Shown here: positions 24,747 through 32,891 of the stretch, one piece after another
Layout: each line of letters opens with the position of its first letter
Numbering within the stretch: the stretch's first letter is position 1
Origin: an uncultured Clostridia bacterium
Lineage (GTDB): Bacteria; Bacillota; Clostridia; Christensenellales; CAG-314
Direction of reading: 5' to 3'
Assembly: GCA_947630425.1 (NCBI GenBank)
Contig: CANRHN010000013.1
Span: 1 to 39,952, forward strand
DNA: 39,952 nt
Program-made: the position numbers and the translations under genes
Notes under the pieces: generated by a model
What the model saw: the letters and a program-made list of their open reading frames with translations, nothing else
What the model was told of the DNA's origin: nothing
The model's database searches: none

Positions 24747-26708
24747 CTACACCAATTTGTTGAACAGCGCGTCGGTGTCCTTGTTGAAATCGGCGTTTTC
24801 CGTTATGTACGCCTTGCGCGCGTCTATTTCGTCGCCCATCAAGGTCGTCACCATGCGCTCCGCCTCGGAAAAGTCCTCTATCGTCACGCGCATGAGGGTT
24901 CTCGTTTCGGGGTTCATTGTGGTTTCCCACAGCTGTTCGGCGTTCATCTCTCCCAAGCCCTTGTAGCGTTGAAGGTCGTAGCCGCGCCCGAACTCTCCCA
25001 CAATTTCCTGCAGTTCGTAGTCGTCGTAAGCGTAACGCACCTTGTCCTTTTTGGAAATTTTGTACAGCGGCGGCATGCCTATATAAACGTGCCCGTCGGT
25101 GATGAGTTCGCGCATGTAACGGAAAAAGAATGTAAGCAGTATGGCTCTGATGTGCGCGCCGTCCTGGTCGGCGTCGGAAAGAATGATGATTTTGTCGTAC
25201 TTGAGGTCGTCTATGTTAAAGTCCTCTTCGCCGATACCCGTGTCGAGGGCGTTGATGAGCGAGCGGATCTCCTCGTTGGCAAGCACTTGGTCTATACGCT
25301 TGCGTTCGGCGTTGAGCGGCTTGCCGCGGAGAGGCAGTATGGCTTGAAAACGACGGTTGCGCGCCTGCTTTGCACTGCCGCCCGCGCTGTCGCCCTCCAC
25401 AATGAACAGCTCGTTTTTGCTTGCGTCACGTCCCGTGCAGCTTGCAAGTTTGCCCACAAGGGTGCTGTTGAAAATGCTGTTCTTTTGCCGCGTGACCTCT
25501 TTTGCCTTGCGCGCCGCCTCTCTCACCTTGGCGGAGGCAATGGATTTTTTGATTATCGTTTCGGCGTCTGCGCCGTTTTTGGCAAGCAACTCCGTAAAGG
25601 CGTCGGTAGCCAACGCTTCGCAGGCGATTTTCGCTTCCACATTGCCCAGCTTGGTTTTGGTTTGCCCCTCGAACTGCACGTTTGCCATTTTGACGGACAT
25701 AACAAGCGTGATGCCCTCGCGGAAGTCCTCGCCCAGCAGGTTTTCGTCCTTGGCTTTCAAAAATCCCTTGCTGCGGGCGTAGTCGTTGAACACCTTGGTC
25801 ATGGCGGTTTTAAGCCCCGTTTCGTGCATGCCGCCCTCGCCCGTGGGAATGTTGTTTACGTAACTGATGAGGTTTTCCGTGTAGTTGGTTGTGTACTGAA
25901 AGGCAAATTCCAACTGTAACGTGTCGTTTTTGCCACTCCAATAAAGCGGATTGAGGTGCAGCGGAGCTTTGTTTTCGTTAAGGTACAGCACAAAGTCCTT
26001 CAGTCCGCCGTTGTAGCAAAAGGTTTCCGTGCGCACGTTGCCGTCATCGTCGTCCGCGCGCTCGTCGGTAAGCACAAATGTGATGCCCTTGTTGAGGAAG
26101 GCAAGCTCCTTTATGCGCTTGTGAATGATGTCGTAGTCCATCTGTATGTTTTTGAACACGCGCGCGTCGGCAAGAAAGGTTATCGTGCTGCCGTGTTCGG
26201 TTGTTTGCCCCACCTTGGTCAGATGGTCCTTGGGAACGCCGCTAAGTACCTTGCCGTGTTCGTCCACGGGGCTGTGAAAATGCTGAACGTACTCGCTGCC
26301 GTCCTTTTTGACGTTGACGGTAAGCCAACTTGAAAGCGCGTTGGTCACGCTTGCGCCCACGCCGTGCAGTCCGCCGGAAAAGGCGTAGTTTTCGTTGTTG
26401 AATTTGCCGCCCGCGTGCAGTTGAGTAAACACCACCTCCACGCCGGAAATTTTGAGCTGCGGGTGTTCGTCCACGGGTATGCCGCGCCCGTTGTCGGAAA
26501 CGGTTACGCTGCCGTCCTTGTGCAGGGTGACGCTTACGCGATCGGCAAAGCCGTTGCTGGCTTCGTCCACGGCGTTGTCGACTATCTCCCAAAGCAGGTG
26601 ATGCAGCCCCGTGCGCCCCGTTGTGCCTATGTACATGCCCGGACGCATACGAACGGCGTCCAAGCCCTCCAGCACCTGAATATCTTTTGCTTCGTAAGTT
26701 TTGTTCAA
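24747..26708 (-). CDS. parE: Type IIA DNA topoisomerase subunit B (topoisomerase IV ParE-like; GyrB family)
   Basis: 653 residues from a TTG at 26708 that follows TTCGGAGG by eight bases. The open frame continues 70 codons further upstream, but that part is encoded by a tandem-duplicated leader and does not resemble the family. The usual N-terminus begins TYEAKDIQVLEGLDAVRMRP, right after this TTG. It is the ATPase: EIVDNAVDEA (41-50, Glu41 catalytic and Asn45 for Mg) and GLHGVGASV. The TOPRIM part has EGDSAGGSAKQ and DADQDGAHI. The C-terminus QRYKGLGEMN...AERMVTTLMGD fits clostridial ParE. Transcribed with parC from the promoter at 27172-27200. Confidence 0.93.
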   Translation of the reverse strand: MNKTYEAKDIQVLEGLDAVRMRPGMYIGTTGRTGLHHLLWEIVDNAVDEASNGFADRVSVTLHKDGSVTVSDNGRGIPVDEHPQLKISGVEVVFTQLHAGGKFNNENYAFSGGLHGVGASVTNALSSWLTVNVKKDGSEYVQHFHSPVDEHGKVLSGVPKDHLTKVGQTTEHGSTITFLADARVFKNIQMDYDIIHKRIKELAFLNKGITFVLTDERADDDDGNVRTETFCYNGGLKDFVLYLNENKAPLHLNPLYWSGKNDTLQLEFAFQYTTNYTENLISYVNNIPTGEGGMHETGLKTAMTKVFNDYARSKGFLKAKDENLLGEDFREGITLVMSVKMANVQFEGQTKTKLGNVEAKIACEALATDAFTELLAKNGADAETIIKKSIASAKVREAARKAKEVTRQKNSIFNSTLVGKLASCTGRDASKNELFIVEGDSAGGSAKQARNRRFQAILPLRGKPLNAERKRIDQVLANEEIRSLINALDTGIGEEDFNIDDLKYDKIIILSDADQDGAHIRAILLTFFFRYMRELITDGHVYIGMPPLYKISKKDKVRYAYDDYELQEIVGEFGRGYDLQRYKGLGEMNAEQLWETTMNPETRTLMRVTIEDFSEAERMVTTLMGDEIDARKAYITENADFNKDTDALFNKLV

Positions 26709-26754
26709 TTGCTTGTCCTCCGAAAAGTGTTTGTCGTTTGTTGATTGCGTTGCT

Positions 26755-27090
26755 TTGCCGAATTGGCGCGGGCTTGAACCGCAGCATTGATGAGCGTTGG
26801 CTTTGCCCGATGTTTTTATGTTCTTCTGTGTTTGAGTGTGTGCTTGACGTTGACTGGCTTCGGTCGCCACGTGTTCGGCGCGTCCGTTGTCGTTTTGCCG
26901 CCCTTCAAAATCTGTCAAATGCGCTTGATGAGCTTCCTTGCCGAATTGGCGGGCTTACATCACAACATTGAAAGTTGTTGTTTGCCCGATGTTTTTTGTT
27001 TTTCTGTGTTTGAGGGTGTGCGCTTGACGTTGGCTGGCTTCGGTCGCCACGTGTCAGGCTCGTCCGTTCTTGCCGTTCAAGGTCGTTGAA
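26755..27090 (-). repeat. Tandem duplication (183-bp period) in the parE leader
   Basis: 26755-26937 and 26938-about 27090 are diverged copies, sharing TTGCCGAATTGGCG, TTTGCCCGATGTTTTT, TTCTGTGTTTGAG and GGCTTCGGTCGCCACGTGT. On the minus strand each copy has CATCGGGC...GCCCGC with a different but complementary inner stem (ACAACA/TGTTGT in the promoter-proximal copy), which hints at a conserved RNA structure. Both lie in the transcribed leader between the promoter and the TTG start. Confidence 0.8.
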
Positions 27091-27171
27091 TTTATGCAAT
27101 TTCGCAAGCTCGTCGGAAAGAAAAGATCCCGTTTGCGCGCATATACAAAATGCAAGCTTCCGTACCCTTTT

Positions 27172-27200
27172 ATTATAGCATAAATAAATATATATTGCAA
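27172..27200 (-). promoter_or_regulatory. Promoter of the parE-parC operon
   Basis: On the minus strand TTGCAA (27200-27195), a 17-nt spacer and TATAAT (27177-27172), with TGC before the -10, embedded in very AT-rich DNA. The start site would be near 27165, giving a leader of about 450 nt. Confidence 0.85.
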
Positions 27201-27299
27201 TAAAAATTTTTATATTTATTCACGGAATTTCGAAACTTTTGGGTTCAAAAAATGTTTATACAGAATAAATTACATATTTATGCGCTTTCGCAAATTTTT

Positions 27300-28135
27300 A
27301 TTCGACAACATTGAATATTTATGCAAATGTCGCTCGCATATTCCCCGAAAAAAGGCTTCGAGGTGCAAGTATAATAAAAAATAGGGGTGGGAGCGCGTGC
27401 ATTGCGCACAAAACGACTTCGCAGTGCCGCTTGGGCATTCGGTGAAAAAAGGGCTTCGCAGTGTCGCTTGGGCATTCGCCGCAAAACGGGCTTCGCGGTG
27501 GCACTCGGGCATTCGGTGAAAAAAGGGCTTCGCTCGTACCTTGCACCCTTTAGTAGGGGGAGAAAATAAAACTTGTGCAAGGTACTCGTTGCAGATTATT
27601 TTTCACCGAACACCCTCGCGCCTGTGTTGAAAAAGGTGTAGTTAGTCGCAGATTGTTTTGCGTGCGAACACCCGCGCTCCTTGTTGAACAAGGTTGGGAC
27701 TTTAATTTGAACAGTTTGTTTTGAAACAAAATTTGTCACAGAGACATAGCTTCCCCGAGAGTGTGGGCGTGGCGCGTAAAGCCAATCACCACAGTGTGGT
27801 GTTGGTAGCAGCCACGCGCTCGCCGCTTCTGCCTTGCCGCGGCGAGCGGTCCTTGTTGTGGCTGCGCAAGCAGACGATAGGGACGACGTTTGTTTCGTCT
27901 AACCATATAAGATTTTCCTTTCGATTGGGCACTACTATTTTGCGTGTAGCAAGCTAAAAACCGCACATAAAGCCTTCTCTTGAGGATGCAAGGGAAGGGG
28001 GCTATAACGGGGACCCCAACGAGTTGAGTATAACGAAACTTGTTGGGGAGAGGAACAGCTGACCGATAGCGGAACCGACCGAGCATTGTGCGAGGTTGGT
28101 GCTATCGAGGGAAAGCTGTGACGAGGTGGATGAGT
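27300..28135 (-). repeat. Composite intergenic repeat island C (reverse orientation)
   Basis: Reading the minus strand, it has the same order as the other islands: the 230-bp block with GGGGACCCC (28135-27960), a region with an AGCTTCCCC remnant, array units (about 27710-27590), the long hairpin (27585-27536), then about three tandem units of GAAGCCCTTTTTTCACCGAATGCCC type (27535-27410). It ends next to the parE promoter region rather than at a stop codon. No gene is seen in 27201-28428. Confidence 0.75.
27536..27585 (-). repeat. Conserved long hairpin, copy C
   Basis: GTACCTTGCAC (27536-27546) and GTGCAAGGTAC (27575-27585) pair perfectly over 11 bp. Its minus-strand loop carries AAGTTTTATTTT and TACTAAAG, as in the other copies. 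Confidence 0.8.
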
Positions 28136-28316
28136 TTCGACAAAAAAAATAAATATTACGTCCCTTTTCCCCTCTCGAAGGGGAAGCTATAATTTCCTGA
28201 TAGCAAGCTAACGTCTGTTCTAAAAGTCTTGCGGATTGTTTTGCATGCGAACCCCCTCGCTCCTTGTTGAACAAGGTTTGGGTGTGCTTCTTCGTAGCGG
28301 TAGGCTTCAAAGCAGC

Positions 28317-28345
28317 AAAAAAGGTTGCCGCGTTGTACGACAACC
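28317..28345 (-). terminator. Terminator of the InlB-repeat lipoprotein gene
   Basis: On the minus strand GGTTGTCG (28345-28338) pairs with CGGCAACC (28330-28323) with one G-T pair, followed by TTTTTT. It is about 85 bp after the stop codon. Confidence 0.75.
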
Positions 28346-28428
28346 CTTGTGATGTTTTGTAGAGCATGTACTTGCTCCACCTTGTTTGCAATTTTGTTTC
28401 TTTGTCGCCTTTCGCCCGAGCGGCAGAC

Positions 28429-30168
28429 TTACAGTTGAATGTTCAAGGCGGGCACCACTCCGCCGCTTGTATAGTCGACATCATAATTGTTGTAATCGGA
28501 TATGCCGATGGGCTGGACGTGATTCGCATTGGAGTCGTTATAGGGAAACGGCGAGCGCAACCACCACCATCCGTTACCGACATAAGTGCCCGTAGCTTCT
28601 ACGTACAAGCCTTGAGACTTGGCATAGTCCGTACCCGTCAGCTGCCGTGCCTCGTCGGAAATGATGGCATTGGATTCGAATCCGTAGCTACTGTTTACCA
28701 CCTCTCTGTAGCTCAACAAAAACACCTTGTCGTCGGTATTTTCGCAGGCATATATGTTACCTCTGCTTGAGGTTGTGCTTGCACTGTTGTCCACCTCGGT
28801 AGTGATAATGAATTGCATGCTCAGCTCGTCAAAGGCTGTTTGGTAGAAATTGTCGTTCAACCAAGCGCGAATGTCGCTGTGCGCGTAGTTATTGGGATAC
28901 ACCAGCCGCCCGTCGATCGTGCGGTTGCCTGAATTTTGGTAATATTGTTGACAATCCACAATCAAATTTGCCATTACAAGCGCCTTGCCGTTTTCTTGCT
29001 TGAGAATACGCCAAGCGATTGGCTCGAACCTGAACCAATACACCGTGCCTGCGTTGTAGCCGTAGTCGTCCTGATAGCTGTAGTCTGCGGTTGCAGCAAA
29101 CTTCGTTTCATACGGGCGATAGCTTGTAAAATACACTCCGCGGTATTTGGCATTTTGGTACTCCACGTCTATGTACCACATATAGCTTTGTACGCTTCCC
29201 TCAATGTAGTAGCCGTAATCCGTCCAACCGTTGGCATTGTAGCTTGAGGGCAATTTGTTCTGTATTTCCGCGTTGAGGTTGGATTTCAATGCGTTGTCAG
29301 TAACCTCGCCTTGAGGGTAGCTGCCAAAGGTCAGCGTTTTACCGTCCTCGCTCATGGTGTATTGAGGCTTCAGCTGCTCGCAAACAATGCACGTTCCATT
29401 TTCACCCCAAGTGTGTTCCTTACCCGCAACTAATTTCCACATTGCGGTAAGCTCCAAATTTCCCGTGGTGCCCTTGGGAATGGCGCTTGTGTAGACGATA
29501 CCGTTTTGGTCCCTCCAGCTTGCAACGTGCGTTCCGTCCGCGCTTTGAAGCATGGGCAACGTCAACCCCTCCACAGTGTACTCGGTGGGCTTTTCATCTG
29601 CAAATTCGCCTATATTGGTGTCGTAGACAAAGGTTATTTCGTACTCTATCGCTCTCCAATGGGCGGTAAGCTCGACATCGTCCGCCATGCTCCAGACAGC
29701 AAGTCCGCTGCCGTTGCTTTCCGTGATTTGAACGCTGTCGTTGAACCAACCCGTAAAGCTGTACCCCGTGCGCGTGGGAACCGGTAACGAAAAGCTGCTG
29801 CCAAAGGCAACCTGCTTGCTTTGATCTTGCTCGGACAAAGCGTCGCCACCGTTGACGTCAAAGCTTACGCTATACTGTTTGACAGTGTACACGGCATTGA
29901 CCGTGATGTCGCTGCTGCCGAGGGTGTACGCCTCCCACTTGCCCGCGTAACCGAGCCTTGAGGGTACAATCGGTTCCTTTACGCTTGAGTCTCCCTCCGT
30001 GAACGTAACGGTACCTACCGTTACGCCGTCGGCAACAAAGGTTACCGTGTGCGTCTTGGGCGTTGAGCCGTCAGGCTCCTTGGGCGCGTCGGGCTTACAC
30101 GCAACAAGCGCCGCCACCACAAACGCCGCTGCAAACAGAAGCAACAGGATTTTTTTCACTTTGTTCAT
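28429..30168 (-). CDS. Surface lipoprotein with InlB-type repeats and a DUF6273-like C-terminal domain
   Basis: 579 residues, ATG at 30168 behind AAAGGAG. A lipoprotein signal ends in LVAC (21-24), so Cys24 should be lipidated. Three repeats of the InlB/Listeria-Bacteroides type follow, at about 40-95, 97-173 and 176-245 (GYSFTGWFND, VELTAHW, LELTAMW), ended by a CIVC pair (260-263). From about 270 to the end a domain with FGSYPQGEV, EPIAWRILKQENGKALVMAN, DIRAWLNDNFYQTAF, WWWLRSP and VVPALNIQL matches the DUF6273 pattern of Firmicutes surface proteins. The likely role is adhesion or glycan contact; no enzyme site is seen. It has its own promoter and terminator and is monocistronic. Confidence 0.85.
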   Translation of the reverse strand: MNKVKKILLLLFAAAFVVAALVACKPDAPKEPDGSTPKTHTVTFVADGVTVGTVTFTEGDSSVKEPIVPSRLGYAGKWEAYTLGSSDITVNAVYTVKQYSVSFDVNGGDALSEQDQSKQVAFGSSFSLPVPTRTGYSFTGWFNDSVQITESNGSGLAVWSMADDVELTAHWRAIEYEITFVYDTNIGEFADEKPTEYTVEGLTLPMLQSADGTHVASWRDQNGIVYTSAIPKGTTGNLELTAMWKLVAGKEHTWGENGTCIVCEQLKPQYTMSEDGKTLTFGSYPQGEVTDNALKSNLNAEIQNKLPSSYNANGWTDYGYYIEGSVQSYMWYIDVEYQNAKYRGVYFTSYRPYETKFAATADYSYQDDYGYNAGTVYWFRFEPIAWRILKQENGKALVMANLIVDCQQYYQNSGNRTIDGRLVYPNNYAHSDIRAWLNDNFYQTAFDELSMQFIITTEVDNSASTTSSRGNIYACENTDDKVFLLSYREVVNSSYGFESNAIISDEARQLTGTDYAKSQGLYVEATGTYVGNGWWWLRSPFPYNDSNANHVQPIGISDYNNYDVDYTSGGVVPALNIQL

Positions 30169-30193
30169 ACCGTAATTCTCCTTTGACAAAAAA

Positions 30194-30223
30194 AGTATAA
30201 CCTTTTTCACGCCAAAATGTCAA
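30194..30223 (-). promoter_or_regulatory. Promoter of the InlB-repeat lipoprotein gene
   Basis: On the minus strand TTGACA (30223-30218), 18 nt, TATACT (30199-30194), 25 bp before the start codon. Confidence 0.8.
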
Positions 30224-30371
30224 TAAAAAAATATTTTTGGGGAAATATGCGAGCGACCGTGTTGAACAAGGGCGGAAGCTTTGATTTGAACTGCCTGTTT
30301 TGTAACAGAGCTTGTCACAGCGAAATAGCTTCCCCACAAGTGTGGGCGTGGGGCGTGAAAGAACAAAATGC

Positions 30372-30404
30372 AGATACCGACTTCTTGGGCGGAAGTCGGT
30401 ATCT
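30372..30404. repeat. GATACCGACTTC hairpin, second copy
   Basis: AGATACCGACTTC (30372-30384) pairs with GAAGTCGGTATCT (30392-30404). It is the same core as the terminator at 14515-14553. Here it lies beyond the 3' end of the hydrolase gene and lacks a T run on the minus strand. Between it and the gene the elements GATTGCGCATAAGTTACGCAGT and the tag (30464-30482) repeat the order seen after 14418. Confidence 0.75.
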
Positions 30405-30463
30405 TAAATGTTGTAAATCTAACCGTTGATTGCGCATAAGTTACGCAGTAGCAAGCAATCGAC

Positions 30464-30482
30464 CGCCTCGCGTTTGGTCGGA
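30464..30482 (-). repeat. 19-bp 3'-end tag
   Basis: On the minus strand this reads CCGACCAAACGCGAGGCGG. It is the same tag as at 11956, 12362 and 15397-15415, and it lies 1 bp after the stop codon region of the hydrolase gene. Confidence 0.8.
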
Positions 30483-30483
30483 A

Positions 30484-31380
30484 CTAATGTCTTGTTATCC
30501 ATTCCACCACGTCGGCGTACACTTCCGCCTTGTTGGTTTCGTTGAGCAGCTCGTGGCGCGCGCCCTCGTACAGCTTGAGGGTGACGTCCTTTACCCCCAC
30601 TTTTTCGGAGTAGAATTTGGCAAGCTTGGTCATGCCCTTTCCGTAGTTGCCCACGGGGTCGTCCTTGCCGGCGATGAGCAAAACGGGCTTGTTTACGTCC
30701 ACCGTGCAGTACTGCTGCTTGGAGTACAGCTTTTGTATGCCGCGCATAAAGCTGCGGTAAAAATTTGCCGAACAGGTAAAGCCGCTTAGCGGGTCGTCGT
30801 TGTACTTTGCCACTTCCGCTTGGTCGCGGTTAAGCCAGGAATTTTGTCCGCCGAACTTCTTTTCGTAGCTTTTGAAGGACAGCTTGACGATGATTTCGGC
30901 GGGGTATCTGCCGCCCTTGTGACGGCAAAGATGATTTGCCACCACTCTACACGCGGTAAAGCTCAACCCCTTGATGTAGTTTGAGCCGCACAGAATGAAC
31001 CCGTCCACGTCGGGGCGTCGCTCGATGACAGCCTGCGTGACAAAGCTGCCGTAGCTGTGCCCCATCAAAAACAGCGGCAGGTCGTACTTTTTGCGGCAGT
31101 AGTCCAAAATTGCCAGCTGATCGCCCACGTTGTTGGCGAACATGTCGCCCTCTTCGTAGCCCAAACTGTCGCTTTGCGCCGTAAGCCCGTGTCCGCGGTG
31201 GTCGTTCATCACCACGATGTAGCCGTTGGCGTTCAAAAACTCCGCAAACTCGCCGTAACGCGCGGAGTGTTCCGCCATTCCGTGAGCAATTTTCACCACG
31301 CCCTTGGGACGGGTAACGTCGTCCCAGACATACAGTTGAACTTCCTTTTGATCGTGAGAAACAAACCTTGTCAGCTTCAT
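30484..31380 (-). CDS. Alpha/beta hydrolase, monoacylglycerol lipase/lysophospholipase type
   Basis: 298 residues, ATG at 31380 behind AAGGCGGTG. Serine hydrolase signatures are visible: oxyanion region HGMAEHS (33-39), NDHRGHG (59-65), nucleophile elbow GHSYG with Ser109, acid GKDDPVG (Asp240/241) and base ARHEL (His276). This pattern is that of the Hydrolase_4 family, which cleaves monoacylglycerols or lysophospholipids; the true substrate is not shown. There is no signal peptide, so it is cytoplasmic. It is divergent from murG with a 178-bp gap and ends in repeat elements. An extended open frame upstream has no ribosome binding site. Confidence 0.88.
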   Translation of the reverse strand: MKLTRFVSHDQKEVQLYVWDDVTRPKGVVKIAHGMAEHSARYGEFAEFLNANGYIVVMNDHRGHGLTAQSDSLGYEEGDMFANNVGDQLAILDYCRKKYDLPLFLMGHSYGSFVTQAVIERRPDVDGFILCGSNYIKGLSFTACRVVANHLCRHKGGRYPAEIIVKLSFKSYEKKFGGQNSWLNRDQAEVAKYNDDPLSGFTCSANFYRSFMRGIQKLYSKQQYCTVDVNKPVLLIAGKDDPVGNYGKGMTKLAKFYSEKVGVKDVTLKLYEGARHELLNETNKAEVYADVVEWITRH

Positions 31381-31408
31381 TTTGCACCGCCTTGTTGTTG
31401 ATAAGTTT

Positions 31409-31437
31409 ATTTTACGCAATTTGCCGCAAAAAGTCAA
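31409..31437 (-). promoter_or_regulatory. Promoter of the alpha/beta hydrolase gene
   Basis: On the minus strand TTGACT (31437-31432), 17 nt, TAAAAT (31414-31409), 29 bp before the ATG. Confidence 0.8.
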
Positions 31438-31558
31438 TAGGGCAACATGCAAATGGCTTGCGCCGAACGCCCTTTGAACAAATTTGTTTGCCGATGTGTT
31501 TTGCGCACAACAGAACTTTTTGCAAATAATTTGCCCTGCAAACACATACACTATGGGT

Positions 31559-32596
31559 ATGAAAATTGTGTTTACGGGCGGCGGAACAGCGGGGCACGTG
31601 ACGCCCAACCTTGCACTTATCGACAAATTGCGGCAGGCGGAGTGCCACTACGTCGGCACGGCGGGAATGGAACAAACGTTGACGAAAAAGGCGGTGGACG
31701 AGGGGTTGCACTACCACGTCATTTCCGCGCACAAGCTGAAGCGCAAGCTGTCGATCCAAAACCTGCTTTTGCCCTTTCGGCTGTGCAAAAGCGTTGCCGA
31801 GGCAAAGCGCGTACTGCGCCAAATACGCCCCGACGTTGTGTTCAGCAAAGGGGGTTATGTGGGGTTGCCCGTCACCATTGCGGCGCGCAAGCTGAAAATA
31901 CCCACAGTGATACACGAAAGCGACATGTCCGCGGGGTTGGCAAACAGGGTTTCGGCGCATTTTGCCGACGTGTACCTTTCCACATTTCCCTGCGACAAGC
32001 GCGCCAAGGTGACGGGACTGATCGTGCGAGAGGAAATTTTGCACGGCGACCGCGAAAAGGGACTGCGCGAAATGGGCTTTGACGGAAGCAAGCCCGTGCT
32101 GTTGGTGATGGGCGGAAGTCTTGGCGCAAAGGCGTTGAACGAGGCGGTAGCCAACTGTCCGCGCCTTGCCGAACGGTTCGACATTTTTGTGATTACAGGC
32201 AAAAACAAGCACATGGGGTGCGATTTTTTGAAACAATCGGAATTTGTTTCCGAAATATGGAACGTCCTTGCCGCAACGGACGTGTGCCTGACAAGGGGCG
32301 GCTCAAATTCCCTTGCGGAGCTTACTCTTGCGCAAGTGCCCTTTGTGACAGTGCCCCTCGTCAAGCAATCTCGGGGAGAACAGCTGCAAAACGCCAAGTG
32401 GTTTTGCGAACGTGGCTGCGGTCTGCTCGTACACGAAGAAAACCTCGAAAGGGAGCTGTTCGGCGCGGTAAACGCCGCCTACGACAACCGCGCGGCAATA
32501 CAAACAAAGCAGCGCGCGCAAAAGGAGCTTTACGGCACGGACAAGGCAGTGGAAGTAATTTTGCAAACGGCAGCGCACCACCCCCGCCGCGCTTGA
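31559..32596 (+). CDS. murG: MurG, UDP-GlcNAc:lipid I GlcNAc transferase
   Basis: 345 residues from the ATG at 31559 (an ATG two codons earlier at 31553 is equally possible). No ribosome binding site precedes either, and a TACACT at 31547-31552 could be a -10 for a leaderless or near-leaderless mRNA. MurG adds GlcNAc to lipid I at the inner membrane face, giving lipid II. Visible are the glycine loop GGGTAGHVTPN (7-17), SKGGYVGLPV, HESDMSAGLANR, GGSLGAKALN, and the UDP-GlcNAc site RGGSNSLAELTLAQVPFVTVPL with GEQLQNA. Length is normal. It is usually in the division/cell-wall cluster; here it is isolated and followed by repeats. Confidence 0.92.
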   Translation: MKIVFTGGGTAGHVTPNLALIDKLRQAECHYVGTAGMEQTLTKKAVDEGLHYHVISAHKLKRKLSIQNLLLPFRLCKSVAEAKRVLRQIRPDVVFSKGGYVGLPVTIAARKLKIPTVIHESDMSAGLANRVSAHFADVYLSTFPCDKRAKVTGLIVREEILHGDREKGLREMGFDGSKPVLLVMGGSLGAKALNEAVANCPRLAERFDIFVITGKNKHMGCDFLKQSEFVSEIWNVLAATDVCLTRGGSNSLAELTLAQVPFVTVPLVKQSRGEQLQNAKWFCERGCGLLVHEENLERELFGAVNAAYDNRAAIQTKQRAQKELYGTDKAVEVILQTAAHHPRRA

Positions 32597-32891
32597 CCTT
32601 TTCAACAGGGAAGGTACTCCGTATATAATAATCAGCAAGACTTTTAGAACAGCCGTCAGCTTGCTATCAAAAAATTATAGCTTCCCCACGAGTGGGGAAG
32701 TGGCTGCGCAAGCAGACGATAGGGACGAAATCAATTATGTTTAACCTAAAATATATTTTAATTTTTATAGTATCTTGTGCGGAGACCTTCACCTTACAAT
32801 GAAATGGATTGAAACGGAAACGTAATCCAATTCGTCCCTTTTCCCTTGTCGGGGACTTTCCCTCTCGAAGGGGAAGCTTCTTTATGTCGAA
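32597..32891. other. Intergenic region after murG
   Basis: No gene is seen. It holds fragments of the array unit, an AGCTTCCCC ACGAGT GGGGAAG hairpin (about 32679-32700) and another GGGGAAG hairpin near 32855-32880. No clear terminator for murG could be identified. Confidence 0.5.

Noticed and set aside
22929..25919. Two long plus-strand open frames opposite the topoisomerase genes
   Set aside because: They lie antisense to clearly conserved parE and parC and show no family pattern.
26709..26918. N-terminal extension of ParE
   Set aside because: The segment comes from a tandem-duplicated leader, the family N-terminus starts at the TTG at 26708, and GGAGG supports that start.
27387..27569. 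Short plus-strand frame in island C
   Set aside because: Consists of tandem repeat units with no ribosome binding site.
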